This document shows, in pieces, positions 42,507-51,158 of a stretch of DNA of 64,000 nucleotides (the stretch's first letter is position 1; each line of letters begins with the position of its first letter). Source of the DNA: Endozoicomonas ascidiicola (GTDB taxonomy: Bacteria; Pseudomonadota; Gammaproteobacteria; Pseudomonadales; Endozoicomonadaceae); contig NZ_LUTV01000002.1 in assembly GCF_001646945.1 (NCBI RefSeq), positions 1 through 64,000 on the forward strand, in the 5' to 3' direction. Below the pieces are notes generated by a model that was not told the DNA's origin, did not search any database, and worked only from the letters and a program-made list of their open reading frames with translations. The position numbers and the translations under genes are program-made.

Positions 42507-44717
42507 ATGAAGTTTTCAAAAAATTCTCTGGCGCTGGCTGTGATGGCAGCCACCGTGTCTCTTGTTCAAACCTCTGCCGTTCTGGCGGAAACCTCTGCAG
42601 AAGATTCTCCAAAAAAATATCAGCCAACTCTGATGAATCAGGTGACTGTGACTGCAACCCGCTCAGAAAAACAGCTTAAAGATGTAGCAGGTACGGTAAC
42701 CGTTATTGATAGTGAGCAGATGGAAAAGGAGATGGTTCAGAATATTAAGGACCTTGTTCGTTATGAGCCGGGGGTTCAGGTTGGAGAAGGTTTTCGAGGT
42801 GGTCAGGATGGCTTCACGATTCGTGGCATGTCCGGCAACCGTGTCAAAATTACTGTTGATGGCGTTGATCAGGCACAGGCATTTTCAGTAGGCACTGGCT
42901 CTGAATTTATGAGCAGCCAACAAAACTTTGTTGACGTGGAAACACTGAAGGCCGTTGAAATTGTAAAAGGACCCGCCTCCAGCCTTTATGGTAGTGACGC
43001 TATTGGAGGGATGGTTGCGTTCCAAACAAAAGATCCTGCGGACTTATTAAACGCCAAAGGTGATGATACCTCCGCGTCTATAAAAGCAGGATATGCCAGT
43101 GTAAACGAGGGCTTCACTGAAACGATTGCTATCGCCAATCGTACCGGGGATCTGGAAACGATGACTATTTATACTCGTCGTGATTCTAAAGAAACTGATA
43201 CCCATAGTGGCGACAATATTGTTGGAAGTGCACGTGGTCAGGCAAATCCCTCTGACACTGGGCTAAACAACCTTCTCACTAAAGCTCAGTATCAAGTCAA
43301 TGATTCAAACCGTATTGGTCTCACCGGTGAATTTTATGAGTCCGAGTCTGACGTCGAATTAAAGACTGCGGGTATTGTTGGTGATGATACTACCGGTAAA
43401 GATAAGGTCACACGTTACCGAGTTGGTTTCGATCATCAGTGGTCTGCAGGTCTCACCGCTTTTGATACTCTTGACTGGCAAGTCGATCTCCAAAATAGTA
43501 AAACTCGGATGAAGACCTTTCAGCCTTCGACTGATAAGTTTCGCATCAAGGACTACGCATACGAAGAGCAAAGCGCACTTCTTGGTGCCCAGTTGAATAA
43601 GGCAATATCAGTTGGTGGACTAGAGCACAGCCTAGTTTATGGCTTTAATTACAACCACACTAAAGTAAGCAATGACAGTGTTGAATACGAATTCAAACCA
43701 AATCAACCATACAAGATAACGCTTAAAGATTACATCCCTGAAACAACAGTAACCAAGCTAGGCCTATTTGTTCAAGACGATGTTCAAATCAATCAGCAAC
43801 TGAGTATCACTGCTGGCATCCGTTACGATGAGTTTGATTTTAATCCTGAATCAAAAGCCAGCAACCCATCTGAACAAATCAATGACAGCTCAGATAGTAA
43901 GGTTACCGGTCGGCTTGGAACAGTTTACAAATTTACAGACGGTCTTTCTGCATTTGCTCAATTTAGTCAGGGCTTCAAAGCACCGGGCTACCTGGATATG
44001 TACTATACATACAGCAACACCTCACAGGCACTCTTGGCAAACCCAAATTTAAAGCCTGAAGAAAGTAACTCTTACGAGGTTGGCTTGAGGGGTGAAAATG
44101 CTATCGGCGGTTTTGAACTGACCAGTTTCTACACCAAGTACAAGAACTTTATTGATCAAGAACAAGTGGGGATGGATGGTGCTGTCGAAGTCTTTCAAAA
44201 ACTAAACATCGGCGAAGCCACTATTAAGGGTATCGAATTAAAAAGTGAGATTTGGCTGGATCAGGCCATTAATGCTCCCGAAGGCACCACCCTGCGGAGT
44301 TCTCTTGCTTGGACCGAAGGCAAAAATGAAACCACTGGAGATTATCTGAATAGTGTGGCGCCACTAACTGCAGTAATTGGGTTAGGTTATGATGATGCCT
44401 CTGACACTTGGGGTGGCGAACTGATATGGACTTTGGTTAAAGGCAAGAGCGATTCAAAAGTCACCAATATTGCCCCGAGTGCTTTCGCACCTGATGGTAA
44501 AGAGCAGTTTAATCCCTCCGGATACGGCATGGTAGATTTAACCAGCTATTACAAGCCATCAGAAGATTTGATTCTACGTGCTGGTTTGTTCAATCTGTCA
44601 GATAAAAAATACTGGAATTTGATGGATGTTGATGGGCGAGATAGCAATTATTCAGGCCTCGATCGCTACGCCCAACCCGGTCGTAATGTCGCAGTCAATA
44701 TGACTTACACATTCTAA
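42507..44717 (+). CDS. TonB-dependent outer-membrane receptor (second, paralogous)
   Basis: ATG 42507 gives 736 residues, starting MKFSKNSLALAVMAATVSL, nearly the same signal peptide as the first receptor (cleavage after SAVLA). The frame is open to 42423, but the earlier Met would spoil the signal peptide. Other features are the TonB box QVTVTATR, plug IRGMSGNRVKITVDGVDQAQ and VEIVKGPASSLYGSDAIGG, and barrel motif FKAPGYLDMYYTYSN then NPNLKPEESNSYEVG, ending NVAVNMTYTF. It belongs to the haemoglobin/haem/transferrin receptor group. Substrate is not fixed by sequence. Confidence 0.9.
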   Translation: MKFSKNSLALAVMAATVSLVQTSAVLAETSAEDSPKKYQPTLMNQVTVTATRSEKQLKDVAGTVTVIDSEQMEKEMVQNIKDLVRYEPGVQVGEGFRGGQDGFTIRGMSGNRVKITVDGVDQAQAFSVGTGSEFMSSQQNFVDVETLKAVEIVKGPASSLYGSDAIGGMVAFQTKDPADLLNAKGDDTSASIKAGYASVNEGFTETIAIANRTGDLETMTIYTRRDSKETDTHSGDNIVGSARGQANPSDTGLNNLLTKAQYQVNDSNRIGLTGEFYESESDVELKTAGIVGDDTTGKDKVTRYRVGFDHQWSAGLTAFDTLDWQVDLQNSKTRMKTFQPSTDKFRIKDYAYEEQSALLGAQLNKAISVGGLEHSLVYGFNYNHTKVSNDSVEYEFKPNQPYKITLKDYIPETTVTKLGLFVQDDVQINQQLSITAGIRYDEFDFNPESKASNPSEQINDSSDSKVTGRLGTVYKFTDGLSAFAQFSQGFKAPGYLDMYYTYSNTSQALLANPNLKPEESNSYEVGLRGENAIGGFELTSFYTKYKNFIDQEQVGMDGAVEVFQKLNIGEATIKGIELKSEIWLDQAINAPEGTTLRSSLAWTEGKNETTGDYLNSVAPLTAVIGLGYDDASDTWGGELIWTLVKGKSDSKVTNIAPSAFAPDGKEQFNPSGYGMVDLTSYYKPSEDLILRAGLFNLSDKKYWNLMDVDGRDSNYSGLDRYAQPGRNVAVNMTYTF

Positions 44718-44728
44718 GCCACGACCAA

Positions 44729-44763
44729 AATGGTTTCCTATGAACAACTCATGGGAAACCATT
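44729..44763. terminator. Hairpin between convergent genes
   Basis: AATGGTTTCC and GGAAACCATT form a 10-bp stem around a 15-nt loop, between the receptor stop and the BOF-type gene stop. Confidence 0.6.
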
Positions 44764-44768
44764 CAACT

Positions 44769-45155
44769 TCAAAACACATACTGAATAGCATCCACCTCAA
44801 CCCGCGGTGCTCTATCCACCGGGTTATCCACTTCACCACGTATTTGCACTGGCGATTTCAGCATCACACCCTGTTCAGGCATCACACCATCCTCAATCAC
44901 AATTTTGATATCACCGGTTTCACCTCGAAACAGGTAAATGCGATCTTTGATTTGCTGGATGATTTCACCGGAAATTTTCACCAGTTCTTCATCTTCAGAA
45001 TGGCGAAGAACCTCTTCAACGCTGTATTTCTGATAGGAAGGCTGGCTAGAGAAGTAAGAGAGCCTCTCAATCTCTGGGTTATCTGCACTTTCCTGAGAAC
45101 AAGCACCGGTCATCACGCCTGTCAGCAGGATAGGGAGTAAATATCCTTTTTTCAT
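44769..45155 (-). CDS. BOF (YgiW/YdeI)-family lipoprotein
   Basis: From ATG 45155 the product has 128 residues: a lipoprotein signal MKKGYLLPILLTG with lipobox GVMTGAC (about 13-19), then an OB-fold BOF domain. The domain includes EVLRHSEDEELVKISGEII, IYLFRGETGDIKIVIED and QIRGEVDNPV, ending VEVDAIQYVF. YgiW/YdeI-type proteins are periplasmic stress-tolerance proteins. The longer frame to 45410 only translates a palindromic repeat and was rejected. Confidence 0.82.
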   Translation of the reverse strand: MKKGYLLPILLTGVMTGACSQESADNPEIERLSYFSSQPSYQKYSVEEVLRHSEDEELVKISGEIIQQIKDRIYLFRGETGDIKIVIEDGVMPEQGVMLKSPVQIRGEVDNPVDRAPRVEVDAIQYVF

Positions 45156-45236
45156 CGTATATGTCTCTGTGGGTCCATTACCACTTATCGACGCCAGACG
45201 GGATATCTGACCGGAATCCATTCGCAGGTTGGGAAT

Positions 45237-45316
45237 ATACCCAAAGGATTTCATGTTGCTACGCGGCGGCAATCGAGTGCAGCCAACAAAGTAGCAACTT
45301 GAAAGGCGACGGGTAT
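45237..45316. repeat. MITE-like palindromic repeat, copy B
   Basis: An 80-bp copy of the urtA-urtB repeat in opposite orientation. Its ATACCC/GGGTAT ends and arms (ATACCCGTCGCCTTTCAAG with TTGCTAC following; GCCGCCGCGTAGCAAC) match copy A, but the central ~46 bp are missing. It lies about 80 bp upstream of the BOF lipoprotein start. Confidence 0.8.
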
Positions 45317-45414
45317 AACAGGCTCTCTTATTGGTTATCTGTGTAGCCGAGTAAGCAATATAGTTACTCTTCATCCTTTTATCAAAAGATGACGTTTGGA
45401 AAGATTTCAAAATG

Positions 45415-45621
45415 CTATTGAAACTCTTTCTCTTTACTGGCCAGTTGGCACATAGCCTGCTGGTGACACTGTGGATTATGAGAACAGTAAAACAGCGTGA
45501 AATACTGAGTATTCGCTGTGTTCAGCGGTATCATCAAGCATGACAGTTCATCAGGCAGCTGCGCCAGCCCGCATATTTCACACACGCCAAACTGCATGCA
45601 GTTATAAGTCCTTTCCATCAT
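45415..45621 (-). CDS. Small Cys-rich hypothetical protein
   Basis: 68 residues with seven Cys, including C-X5-C-X2-C near the N-terminus (CMQFGVCEIC) and a later C-X5-C-X5-C (CSHNPQCHQQAMC). The pattern suggests metal binding. ATG 45621 has GAGA upstream at suitable distance. It has no recognised family. The uninterrupted frame and Cys spacing favour a real gene, but it is short. Confidence 0.5.
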   Translation of the reverse strand: MMERTYNCMQFGVCEICGLAQLPDELSCLMIPLNTANTQYFTLFYCSHNPQCHQQAMCQLASKEKEFQ

Positions 45622-45770
45622 TATTGTCTCAATTTTAAGCTCCGCTGAATCAGGATAGTCAAAGCCAGTAGATTTCTCTTTATTCCGCTACTAGCGCAGG
45701 GTTTGCACTTATTTCTATAACAGAGCTTTTTCATATACTGCGCGCCACTCTTTTTCTTTGATGTAACCTA

Positions 45771-46139
45771 ATGAATTGTAAGCCGTTCATCCCTGTCATT
45801 TTGGCTTCAGCCCTTAGTGGCTGCATTACCTTTCCCACCGAAGAATCCAAAGAAATCAGTGTTATCTGGGATGAAACCCAGCGAATTCAGCACTGCACGC
45901 TAAAAGGTACGGTCTTTGGTTCTGAAGGGCATTTTTATGATCACTTTCTGCACAGCGACAAAGATATGATTTGGGGCACCATCAACCAGATGAGCATAAA
46001 AGCGGCAGCGTTGGGTGCTGATACTCTCTATTTATACCGGCCTTTTCAGTTTGTTGGCTCAGTCACTATGATGGCCAACGCCTATGACTGTACAAGCTCT
46101 GCATCCAAATCAGGGTTAGAAAAGCCAGTAAATCCATGA
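45771..46139 (+). CDS. DUF4156-like lipoprotein
   Basis: 122 residues. The signal peptide has lipobox ALSGC (Cys about 17). The mature domain has EISVIWDETQRIQHCTLKGTVFGSEGHF, then a stretch resembling DUF4156 proteins (AAALGADTLYLYRPF) and a second Cys pair candidate (YDCTSS). It is an outer-membrane or periplasmic lipoprotein of unknown function. Confidence 0.75.
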   Translation: MNCKPFIPVILASALSGCITFPTEESKEISVIWDETQRIQHCTLKGTVFGSEGHFYDHFLHSDKDMIWGTINQMSIKAAALGADTLYLYRPFQFVGSVTMMANAYDCTSSASKSGLEKPVNP

Positions 46140-46216
46140 TTATCTCCATCAGATGAAGACAGCTCCAATTTTTAAGCCATACTGTCGAATCTAAGTGGTA
46201 TGGCTAATAAAATAGT

Positions 46217-46804
46217 ATGTTCAGTAAAAAATACCTCTGGGCGCTTTGCCTGCTTGCGCCCCTACTGACGGCCTTCAGCCAATCTTATGCTGATGCCTTA
46301 TCCTGGCAGGAGTTGGAGACCTTGAGCCCACTCCCGCCATCCCGCTCAGATGAAACCCACAAATCCTATTTGGATCACCGAGAGAAGCTGAGGGCTCAAG
46401 GTTTACCCCCTGAATTTGCAGTCTTACGCAATATTTTTGGGATGACAGAAGCCCAAGTCCTGCTCTGTATCGAGCATGGTTGCCCCAATCGTTACGAACT
46501 CACTCAAAATAATTATGGCTATTGGCTGGAAGAAGGGGTTTATCAGGTGCTTATGTTCAGTACGGATTCTGAGTGGGATGATAACGTGCTGCGGAGCAAA
46601 TCTAAGGAGCTGCTACGCCAGCACTTTCCCGAACTGTTTGAAGAGCCAGGTTTTGAGTGGATTATTTATATCAACCCACCCTCTCACCGTTCGGTTAAAG
46701 GGTTGGCTCATGCACATATATTCTTGCGAGATAGACTGACTAAACCCTCCAGAGTACCGGCTATGATCGAACGGCTTCCCTGCAGGAAAAGGCCGATCAA
46801 TTAG
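46217..46804 (+). CDS. Secreted protein of unknown function
   Basis: 195 residues with a signal peptide (cleavage near SQSYA-DALSW). The mature part contains EHGCPNRYELTQNNYGYWL and IIYINPPSHRSVKGLAHAHIFLRDRL. The latter NPP-x-RSV-x(5)-HAH-x-F pattern resembles DUF3605-type proteins, but I am not certain. The gene overlaps the racemase gene end by 8 bp on opposite strands. Confidence 0.7.
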   Translation: MFSKKYLWALCLLAPLLTAFSQSYADALSWQELETLSPLPPSRSDETHKSYLDHREKLRAQGLPPEFAVLRNIFGMTEAQVLLCIEHGCPNRYELTQNNYGYWLEEGVYQVLMFSTDSEWDDNVLRSKSKELLRQHFPELFEEPGFEWIIYINPPSHRSVKGLAHAHIFLRDRLTKPSRVPAMIERLPCRKRPIN

Positions 46805-47495
46805 ACTCCAACATCCAACGAACCACCTCTGCAGCATGAATTGCCGTTGTATCAAACAGTGGCGTCGCAACATGTTCCTGCTGCACTAACAAGCCAATCT
46901 CAGTGCAACCAAGGATGATTGCCTTAGCGCCCTGCTCTGTCAGATTATGGATGATATCGATGTAAGCCTGTCTTGATGCATCCTGAATAGAACCAAGACA
47001 GAGTTCGTTATAGATGATGTCGTGAACGACTGTTCTCTGCAGGTCATCTGGAATAAGTACATCCAATGCGTATTTTTCAACCAGCCGACCTTTGTAGAAA
47101 TCCTGCTCCATGGTGAATGCCGTTCCCATCAATCCGACTTTGGAAACGCCAGCCTTTACCAATGCCTGAGCCGTAGCATCAGCAATGTGCAACAGGGGAA
47201 TGGATAATGCCTGTTCAACGACAGGTGCCACTTTGTGCATGGTATTGGTGCAAATCATGACGCCGTCGGCACCCGCCAGCTCCAGGCTTCGAGCGGCATT
47301 TGCCAGAACCTGCCCAGCCTGATCCCATTTTCCCTGATGCTGTAATTGTTCGATTTCGGCAAAATCAACACTGTGCAGTAGGATTTTACCGGAGTGAAGG
47401 CCACCCAATGCTTCTTTGATGCCTTCATTAATCAGCCGGTAATAGTGGGCGGTCGACTCCCAACTCATTCCACCCAGCATGCCGATGGTTTTCAT
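46797..47495 (-). CDS. Aspartate/glutamate racemase (YgeA-like)
   Basis: A 232-residue PLP-independent amino-acid racemase. It has MLGGMSWESTAHYYRLINE (about 6-24). The two catalytic Cys are in MICTNTMHKVA (about 81-91) and AIILGCTEIGLLV (about 190-202). Both active-site Cys are present, so it should be active on Asp/Glu or, as with YgeA, on a broader set. It starts 3 nt downstream of the yhhN-like gene in the same direction, so the two may be co-transcribed. Confidence 0.9.
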   Translation of the reverse strand: MKTIGMLGGMSWESTAHYYRLINEGIKEALGGLHSGKILLHSVDFAEIEQLQHQGKWDQAGQVLANAARSLELAGADGVMICTNTMHKVAPVVEQALSIPLLHIADATAQALVKAGVSKVGLMGTAFTMEQDFYKGRLVEKYALDVLIPDDLQRTVVHDIIYNELCLGSIQDASRQAYIDIIHNLTEQGAKAIILGCTEIGLLVQQEHVATPLFDTTAIHAAEVVRWMLESN

Positions 47496-47497
47496 AC

Positions 47498-48136
47498 TTA
47501 TTTAGTCTCAGGTTTCAAAATGCCAGAAACAATCATGTATTGAGCCAGGTAATAGGTCACCATGATCATCAGCGAAGCATAAGGCAACGGATAGAGAAAC
47601 TTATTGATGGCAATCAAGCTATCCGAAATCGCAAAGGTCGAAGCCCCAAGAAACAACCACTGCCAAGGGCGCTGACAAAACGCGGCACCCAAAACCATGG
47701 CACTGATCGCCAACAGATAAGCTGTAACTGGAATCATCAACTCGCCACTGGCGGGTAAAATAAACCAGGCTAAAACAGCAACGACTGGAATATACAACAC
47801 GGCCAACCACCAGCGCTGTCGGTTGTTAAAGGCCGTTCTCTGCCAGAACAACACCGCGTACGTTACTTGAGCAATCAGAAAACTCCCGAGACCCGGCACA
47901 AAGAAATCTCCGGCTACGCCATCCAATGCAAGAAAGATGTCGCCACCCGCGGAGAAAATAATCGCAATCACCATGCCGATTCGCAGTTTTCCAGCGAGCA
48001 TTGACCAGACAGGAACAAGGAGTAAGAGAATGGGCGCCGCTTTTGAAACGACGGCCAGTGCCGACGGCATCGCATTCATAAATACCAGATAGATAAGCGA
48101 CAGTAGCCAGAAAGCAAGTGTGAATCTTTTAGACAT
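47498..48136 (-). CDS. YhhN/TMEM86 family membrane protein
   Basis: From ATG 48136, 212 residues with about 7-8 membrane spans. Family features include FSAGGDIFLAL (about 66-76), LGSFLIAQVTYAVLFW and LGASTFAISDSLIAIN-type Asp residues near the C-terminus. Eukaryotic homologues (TMEM86B) hydrolyse lysoplasmalogen; the bacterial role is unclear. The longer frame starts at a GTG at 48211 and was not chosen. Confidence 0.85.
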   Translation of the reverse strand: MSKRFTLAFWLLSLIYLVFMNAMPSALAVVSKAAPILLLLVPVWSMLAGKLRIGMVIAIIFSAGGDIFLALDGVAGDFFVPGLGSFLIAQVTYAVLFWQRTAFNNRQRWWLAVLYIPVVAVLAWFILPASGELMIPVTAYLLAISAMVLGAAFCQRPWQWLFLGASTFAISDSLIAINKFLYPLPYASLMIMVTYYLAQYMIVSGILKPETK

Positions 48137-48244
48137 GAGTGTGGTTGTTCTTATTGTTAGTGTGGGGAAATTATGCAGAGATTGACGTTTAATACCAAGC
48201 CATAAATACACTGGAATCGTGATATTTATGGCTTAGGAAGGAAA

Positions 48245-48961
48245 CTAAAGAGAGAATTGCTCAGTCTCTTCGAACTCACCGTCAAATAAGCCGTACTGAA
48301 TAAAACCTTTGCCGGTTTTCGCCGCTTCTGGCAGAGGCATTTCCCAATGCTCACCGGCATATATACGATTACCATCACTCAAATCAGTGCAGCTTTCAGG
48401 CTTTTTGCTGGTGCAGTATTTGCCATTACGGAGCACGACATTGATGTTACCGCTGTTGGTAAACGTCATCTTTCCGCCCGCCACTTTGGCAGAGACTTTA
48501 TATTTCGGATTCTCAGGTCGCACAAAAACCAACGCCTGATAAGCCACCAGCAGTTTGATGGCTGTTTGCTTGGCTTCCAATTCACCAACCACGGGGCGGA
48601 AAGTCACACGGTAAACCAACTCTTTCTCTTTTGGGGTTTCAAGGCTGACCAAACGTACGGTCTTTCTGCCATTGGGAGAAATCACCGCTTTGCCCGGAGT
48701 TGCCAGCAGCTTTATTTCGGTTGGATCGGTGACCCGCACTCGCTCTTCTTTTTCCGTGCCCGGATTCACCACTTTATAGACTTCCGTCTGCAGGTAGAGA
48801 TTTTCTTTGTCGGGGTTGGTGACAATAATATCCTGCCGTGGCAGTTGATCAGGCTTAAAGTAGACGATCATGCGATCCAGCGACATGGTCGCCATGGCCT
48901 GGGAGCTGATAACCAGCATTGCCATCAGGCTTATCAAACTGGCGATCTTATTTCTCAGCAT
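48245..48961 (-). CDS. Pilus-assembly chaperone-like periplasmic protein (PapD fold)
   Basis: From ATG 48961, about 238 residues with a signal peptide (cleavage near QAMA-TMSLDRMIVYF). The N-terminal PapD-like domain contains RQDIIVTNPDKENLYLQTEVYKV and the conserved NGRKTVRLVSLETPKEKELVYRVTFRPV. The C-terminal domain has LVFVRPENP and TFTNSGNINV. No usher gene is nearby; a small secreted protein follows upstream on the same strand, beyond a terminator. Confidence 0.82.
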   Translation of the reverse strand: MLRNKIASLISLMAMLVISSQAMATMSLDRMIVYFKPDQLPRQDIIVTNPDKENLYLQTEVYKVVNPGTEKEERVRVTDPTEIKLLATPGKAVISPNGRKTVRLVSLETPKEKELVYRVTFRPVVGELEAKQTAIKLLVAYQALVFVRPENPKYKVSAKVAGGKMTFTNSGNINVVLRNGKYCTSKKPESCTDLSDGNRIYAGEHWEMPLPEAAKTGKGFIQYGLFDGEFEETEQFSL

Positions 48962-49063
48962 TAGATTCAATTCCGGTGAGTTGTTGTTATACAACAAAGT
49001 ACAGACTTTCCATTATTTTATGGGTTATGAAAATAAACTCAAACGGCGATTGAATTAAAGAGG

Positions 49064-49101
49064 GATAAAAAAGCAAGGCTCCACTATTTCCAGGAGCCTT
49101 G
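49064..49101 (-). terminator. Terminator of the 161-residue secreted protein gene
   Basis: Minus-strand stem CAAGGCTCC / GGAGCCTTG (49074-49101), followed by CTTTTTT. A textbook intrinsic terminator 7 bp after the stop of the gene at 49108, isolating it from the chaperone gene. Confidence 0.88.
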
Positions 49102-49107
49102 GAGCAG

Positions 49108-49593
49108 TTATTCCGCTTGAATCACCAGTACTGCGGGTTGTGTAGAACCCCGAAATTCATCAGAAGGGATGGCAACCAGTTGCCGACTGCTTTCACGACA
49201 ATTTCTTTCTACGCCAATGGGGTTCGAAGGCTGCCTTGTAATCGGCAAGCGACCATCGGTGTCTTGCACGGTTAAACCAACACCCTCTGCACCATCCGAC
49301 ACAAGACTGAAATGATTCATTCCCCTGGCTGCCACACAAAGCGACACTGGCTTACTAAACCGGAGGGTATCGGTGGGAATGATCTGATGGTCACCCTGTT
49401 CATCCATCACCGATTGCCCAATCCTCGCCTGCGCGGAAGGATGAACCACCAAAGTAATGGAAAATGAACCGGTGGACGTGTTTCCCAATGTGCCTTGAGT
49501 GGCCGCATGAGAACCTGTCAAAGAGATGGCGGTGAACACACCAGCCAGAAGCAAAGCGCCAAATCCCTGGCGAATTTTACGAGTCCGTTCCAT
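49108..49593 (-). CDS. Secreted protein of unknown function, possibly fimbrial
   Basis: 161 residues with a signal peptide (cleavage near GSHA-ATQGTL). The mature domain begins GSFSITLVVHPSAQARI and has two Cys (CVAARG and RNCRES). It ends in AVLVIQAE, a beta-strand terminus. The small beta-rich build with a possible disulfide is reminiscent of pilin-like or spore-coat-U-like domains. The nearby PapD-like chaperone gives weak contextual support. Confidence 0.65.
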   Translation of the reverse strand: MERTRKIRQGFGALLLAGVFTAISLTGSHAATQGTLGNTSTGSFSITLVVHPSAQARIGQSVMDEQGDHQIIPTDTLRFSKPVSLCVAARGMNHFSLVSDGAEGVGLTVQDTDGRLPITRQPSNPIGVERNCRESSRQLVAIPSDEFRGSTQPAVLVIQAE

Positions 49594-49697
49594 GTTATTA
49601 CTGCCTTACTGCAACATGATACGTTCAGTATAGGCAGCAACAGGAAAGCGCCATTTCCTTACGTCCTGAAAGGCTCCCTTATATCAGTCCGTCACCA

Positions 49698-51158
49698 TCA
49701 AGCCATTAAAGGCTCTTCTTCTGAAGCACTTTCTTCCTGAGCAGATTCCAGACCAAGCTCTTTTATTTTTCGAGTTAACGTATTCCGTCCCCAGCCCAGA
49801 AGCTCGGCAGCGTCTTTCTTTCTACCACCGGTATGGGCAAGGGCTGCTTCAATAACGATGGTTTCAAAAATCGGAACCGCCTGATCCAGAATACTTGAGT
49901 GACCCGCGGTCAGCTCACGATCACACCATTGCCGCAATAACTGCTGCCAGTTGCCGTAACCGGCAAAGGCCCCGTCATTGTCGGCCTGGTCCATCAGCTC
50001 TGGTGGAAGATCAGAAATTAATACCTCTCGACCGGACGCCATAACAGTCAGCCAGCGGCATGTGTTCTCAAGCTGTCGGACGTTTCCGGGCCAATCCAGT
50101 GCGCTGATATAGGTCGCAGTTTCTGGATTCAGGATTTTGGGCTCAACCTCCAACTCCTTGCCTGCTTTGTCCAAAAAGAATCGGGCAAGCCTTGGAATAT
50201 CTTCCTGACGATCTCGCAGCCTTGGAAGGTGAACTCGTATGACATTCAATCGATGAAAAAGGTCTTCACGGAATTTACCCTCTTCCACCAGCTTTTCCAG
50301 GTTTTGGTGTGTAGCAGCAATAATACGAACATCGGCTTTTACTGGCGTGTGTCCGCCCACTCGATAGAACTCACCATCTGCCAACACTCTGAGCAATCGC
50401 GTTTGGGTATCTGCTGGCATATCGCCAATTTCATCAAGGAACAGTGTGCCACCGCCTGCTTGTTCAAACCGTCCGCGCCGCAAACCGCCTGCACCGGTGA
50501 AGGCACCTTTTTCATGCCCGAACAGTTCTGATTCAATCAAATCCCGTGGAATCGCGGCCATATTCAAAGCAATAAATGAGCGTTCGGCTCTAGGGCTATG
50601 ACGATGCAGAGCCTTGGCAACCAACTCTTTACCAGTGCCCGATTCACCATTGATCAATACGGTAATATTGGAATGCGACAGTCGTCCGATAGCTCGAAAG
50701 ACTTCCTGCATCGCCGGCGCTTCACCAATGATTTCTGTGGATTCAACCACTTCCTGCACCGGTGCATCCGCCAGCTGTTGCTGTCTATGCTCTTGACCAC
50801 GTTTAACCAACGCTACTGCTTCATCGATATCGAAGGGTTTTGGTAAGTATTCAAATGCACCGCTTTGATAAGAGGAAACGGCGCTGTCCAAATCGGAGTG
50901 CGCAGTCATGATGATCACGGGAATATCCGGCTTTTTCTCATGCACTGCTTTCAGCAGATCCAACCCATTCATGCCCGGCATACGAACATCACTGATAATC
51001 ACCTCAGGCTCATCACGCTCCAGCGCGGTCAGTACTTTTTCAGGAGCATCAAAAGCCTGGGTTTCAATACCTGCTGAACTCAGAGCTCTTTCCAGAACCC
51101 AGCGTATTGCCTGATCATCATCCACAATCCAGACTTTTGAATTCATATTCATACTCAC
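49698..51158 (-). CDS. ntrC: Nitrogen response regulator NtrC (GlnG)
   Basis: A 486-residue sigma-54 activator. The receiver domain has the phospho-Asp in VIISDVRMPG (about 54-63) and Lys in LPKPFDIDEA. The AAA+ domain has Walker A NGESGTGKELVAKALH (about 168-183), the sigma-54 contact GAFTGA (about 217-222) and Walker B GGTLFLDEIGDMP (about 236-248). The C-terminal Fis-type HTH contains DAAELLGWGRNTLTRKIKEL (about 452-471). It overlaps ntrB by 4 nt and is the likely activator of the urt, ure and glnA promoters. Confidence 0.96.
   Translation of the reverse strand: MSMNMNSKVWIVDDDQAIRWVLERALSSAGIETQAFDAPEKVLTALERDEPEVIISDVRMPGMNGLDLLKAVHEKKPDIPVIIMTAHSDLDSAVSSYQSGAFEYLPKPFDIDEAVALVKRGQEHRQQQLADAPVQEVVESTEIIGEAPAMQEVFRAIGRLSHSNITVLINGESGTGKELVAKALHRHSPRAERSFIALNMAAIPRDLIESELFGHEKGAFTGAGGLRRGRFEQAGGGTLFLDEIGDMPADTQTRLLRVLADGEFYRVGGHTPVKADVRIIAATHQNLEKLVEEGKFREDLFHRLNVIRVHLPRLRDRQEDIPRLARFFLDKAGKELEVEPKILNPETATYISALDWPGNVRQLENTCRWLTVMASGREVLISDLPPELMDQADNDGAFAGYGNWQQLLRQWCDRELTAGHSSILDQAVPIFETIVIEAALAHTGGRKKDAAELLGWGRNTLTRKIKELGLESAQEESASEEEPLMA

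Noticed and set aside
45156-45410. N-terminal extension of the BOF lipoprotein frame (to 213 residues)
   Set aside because: The extra residues translate the palindromic repeat 45237-45316, and the lipoprotein signal peptide begins only at ATG 45155.
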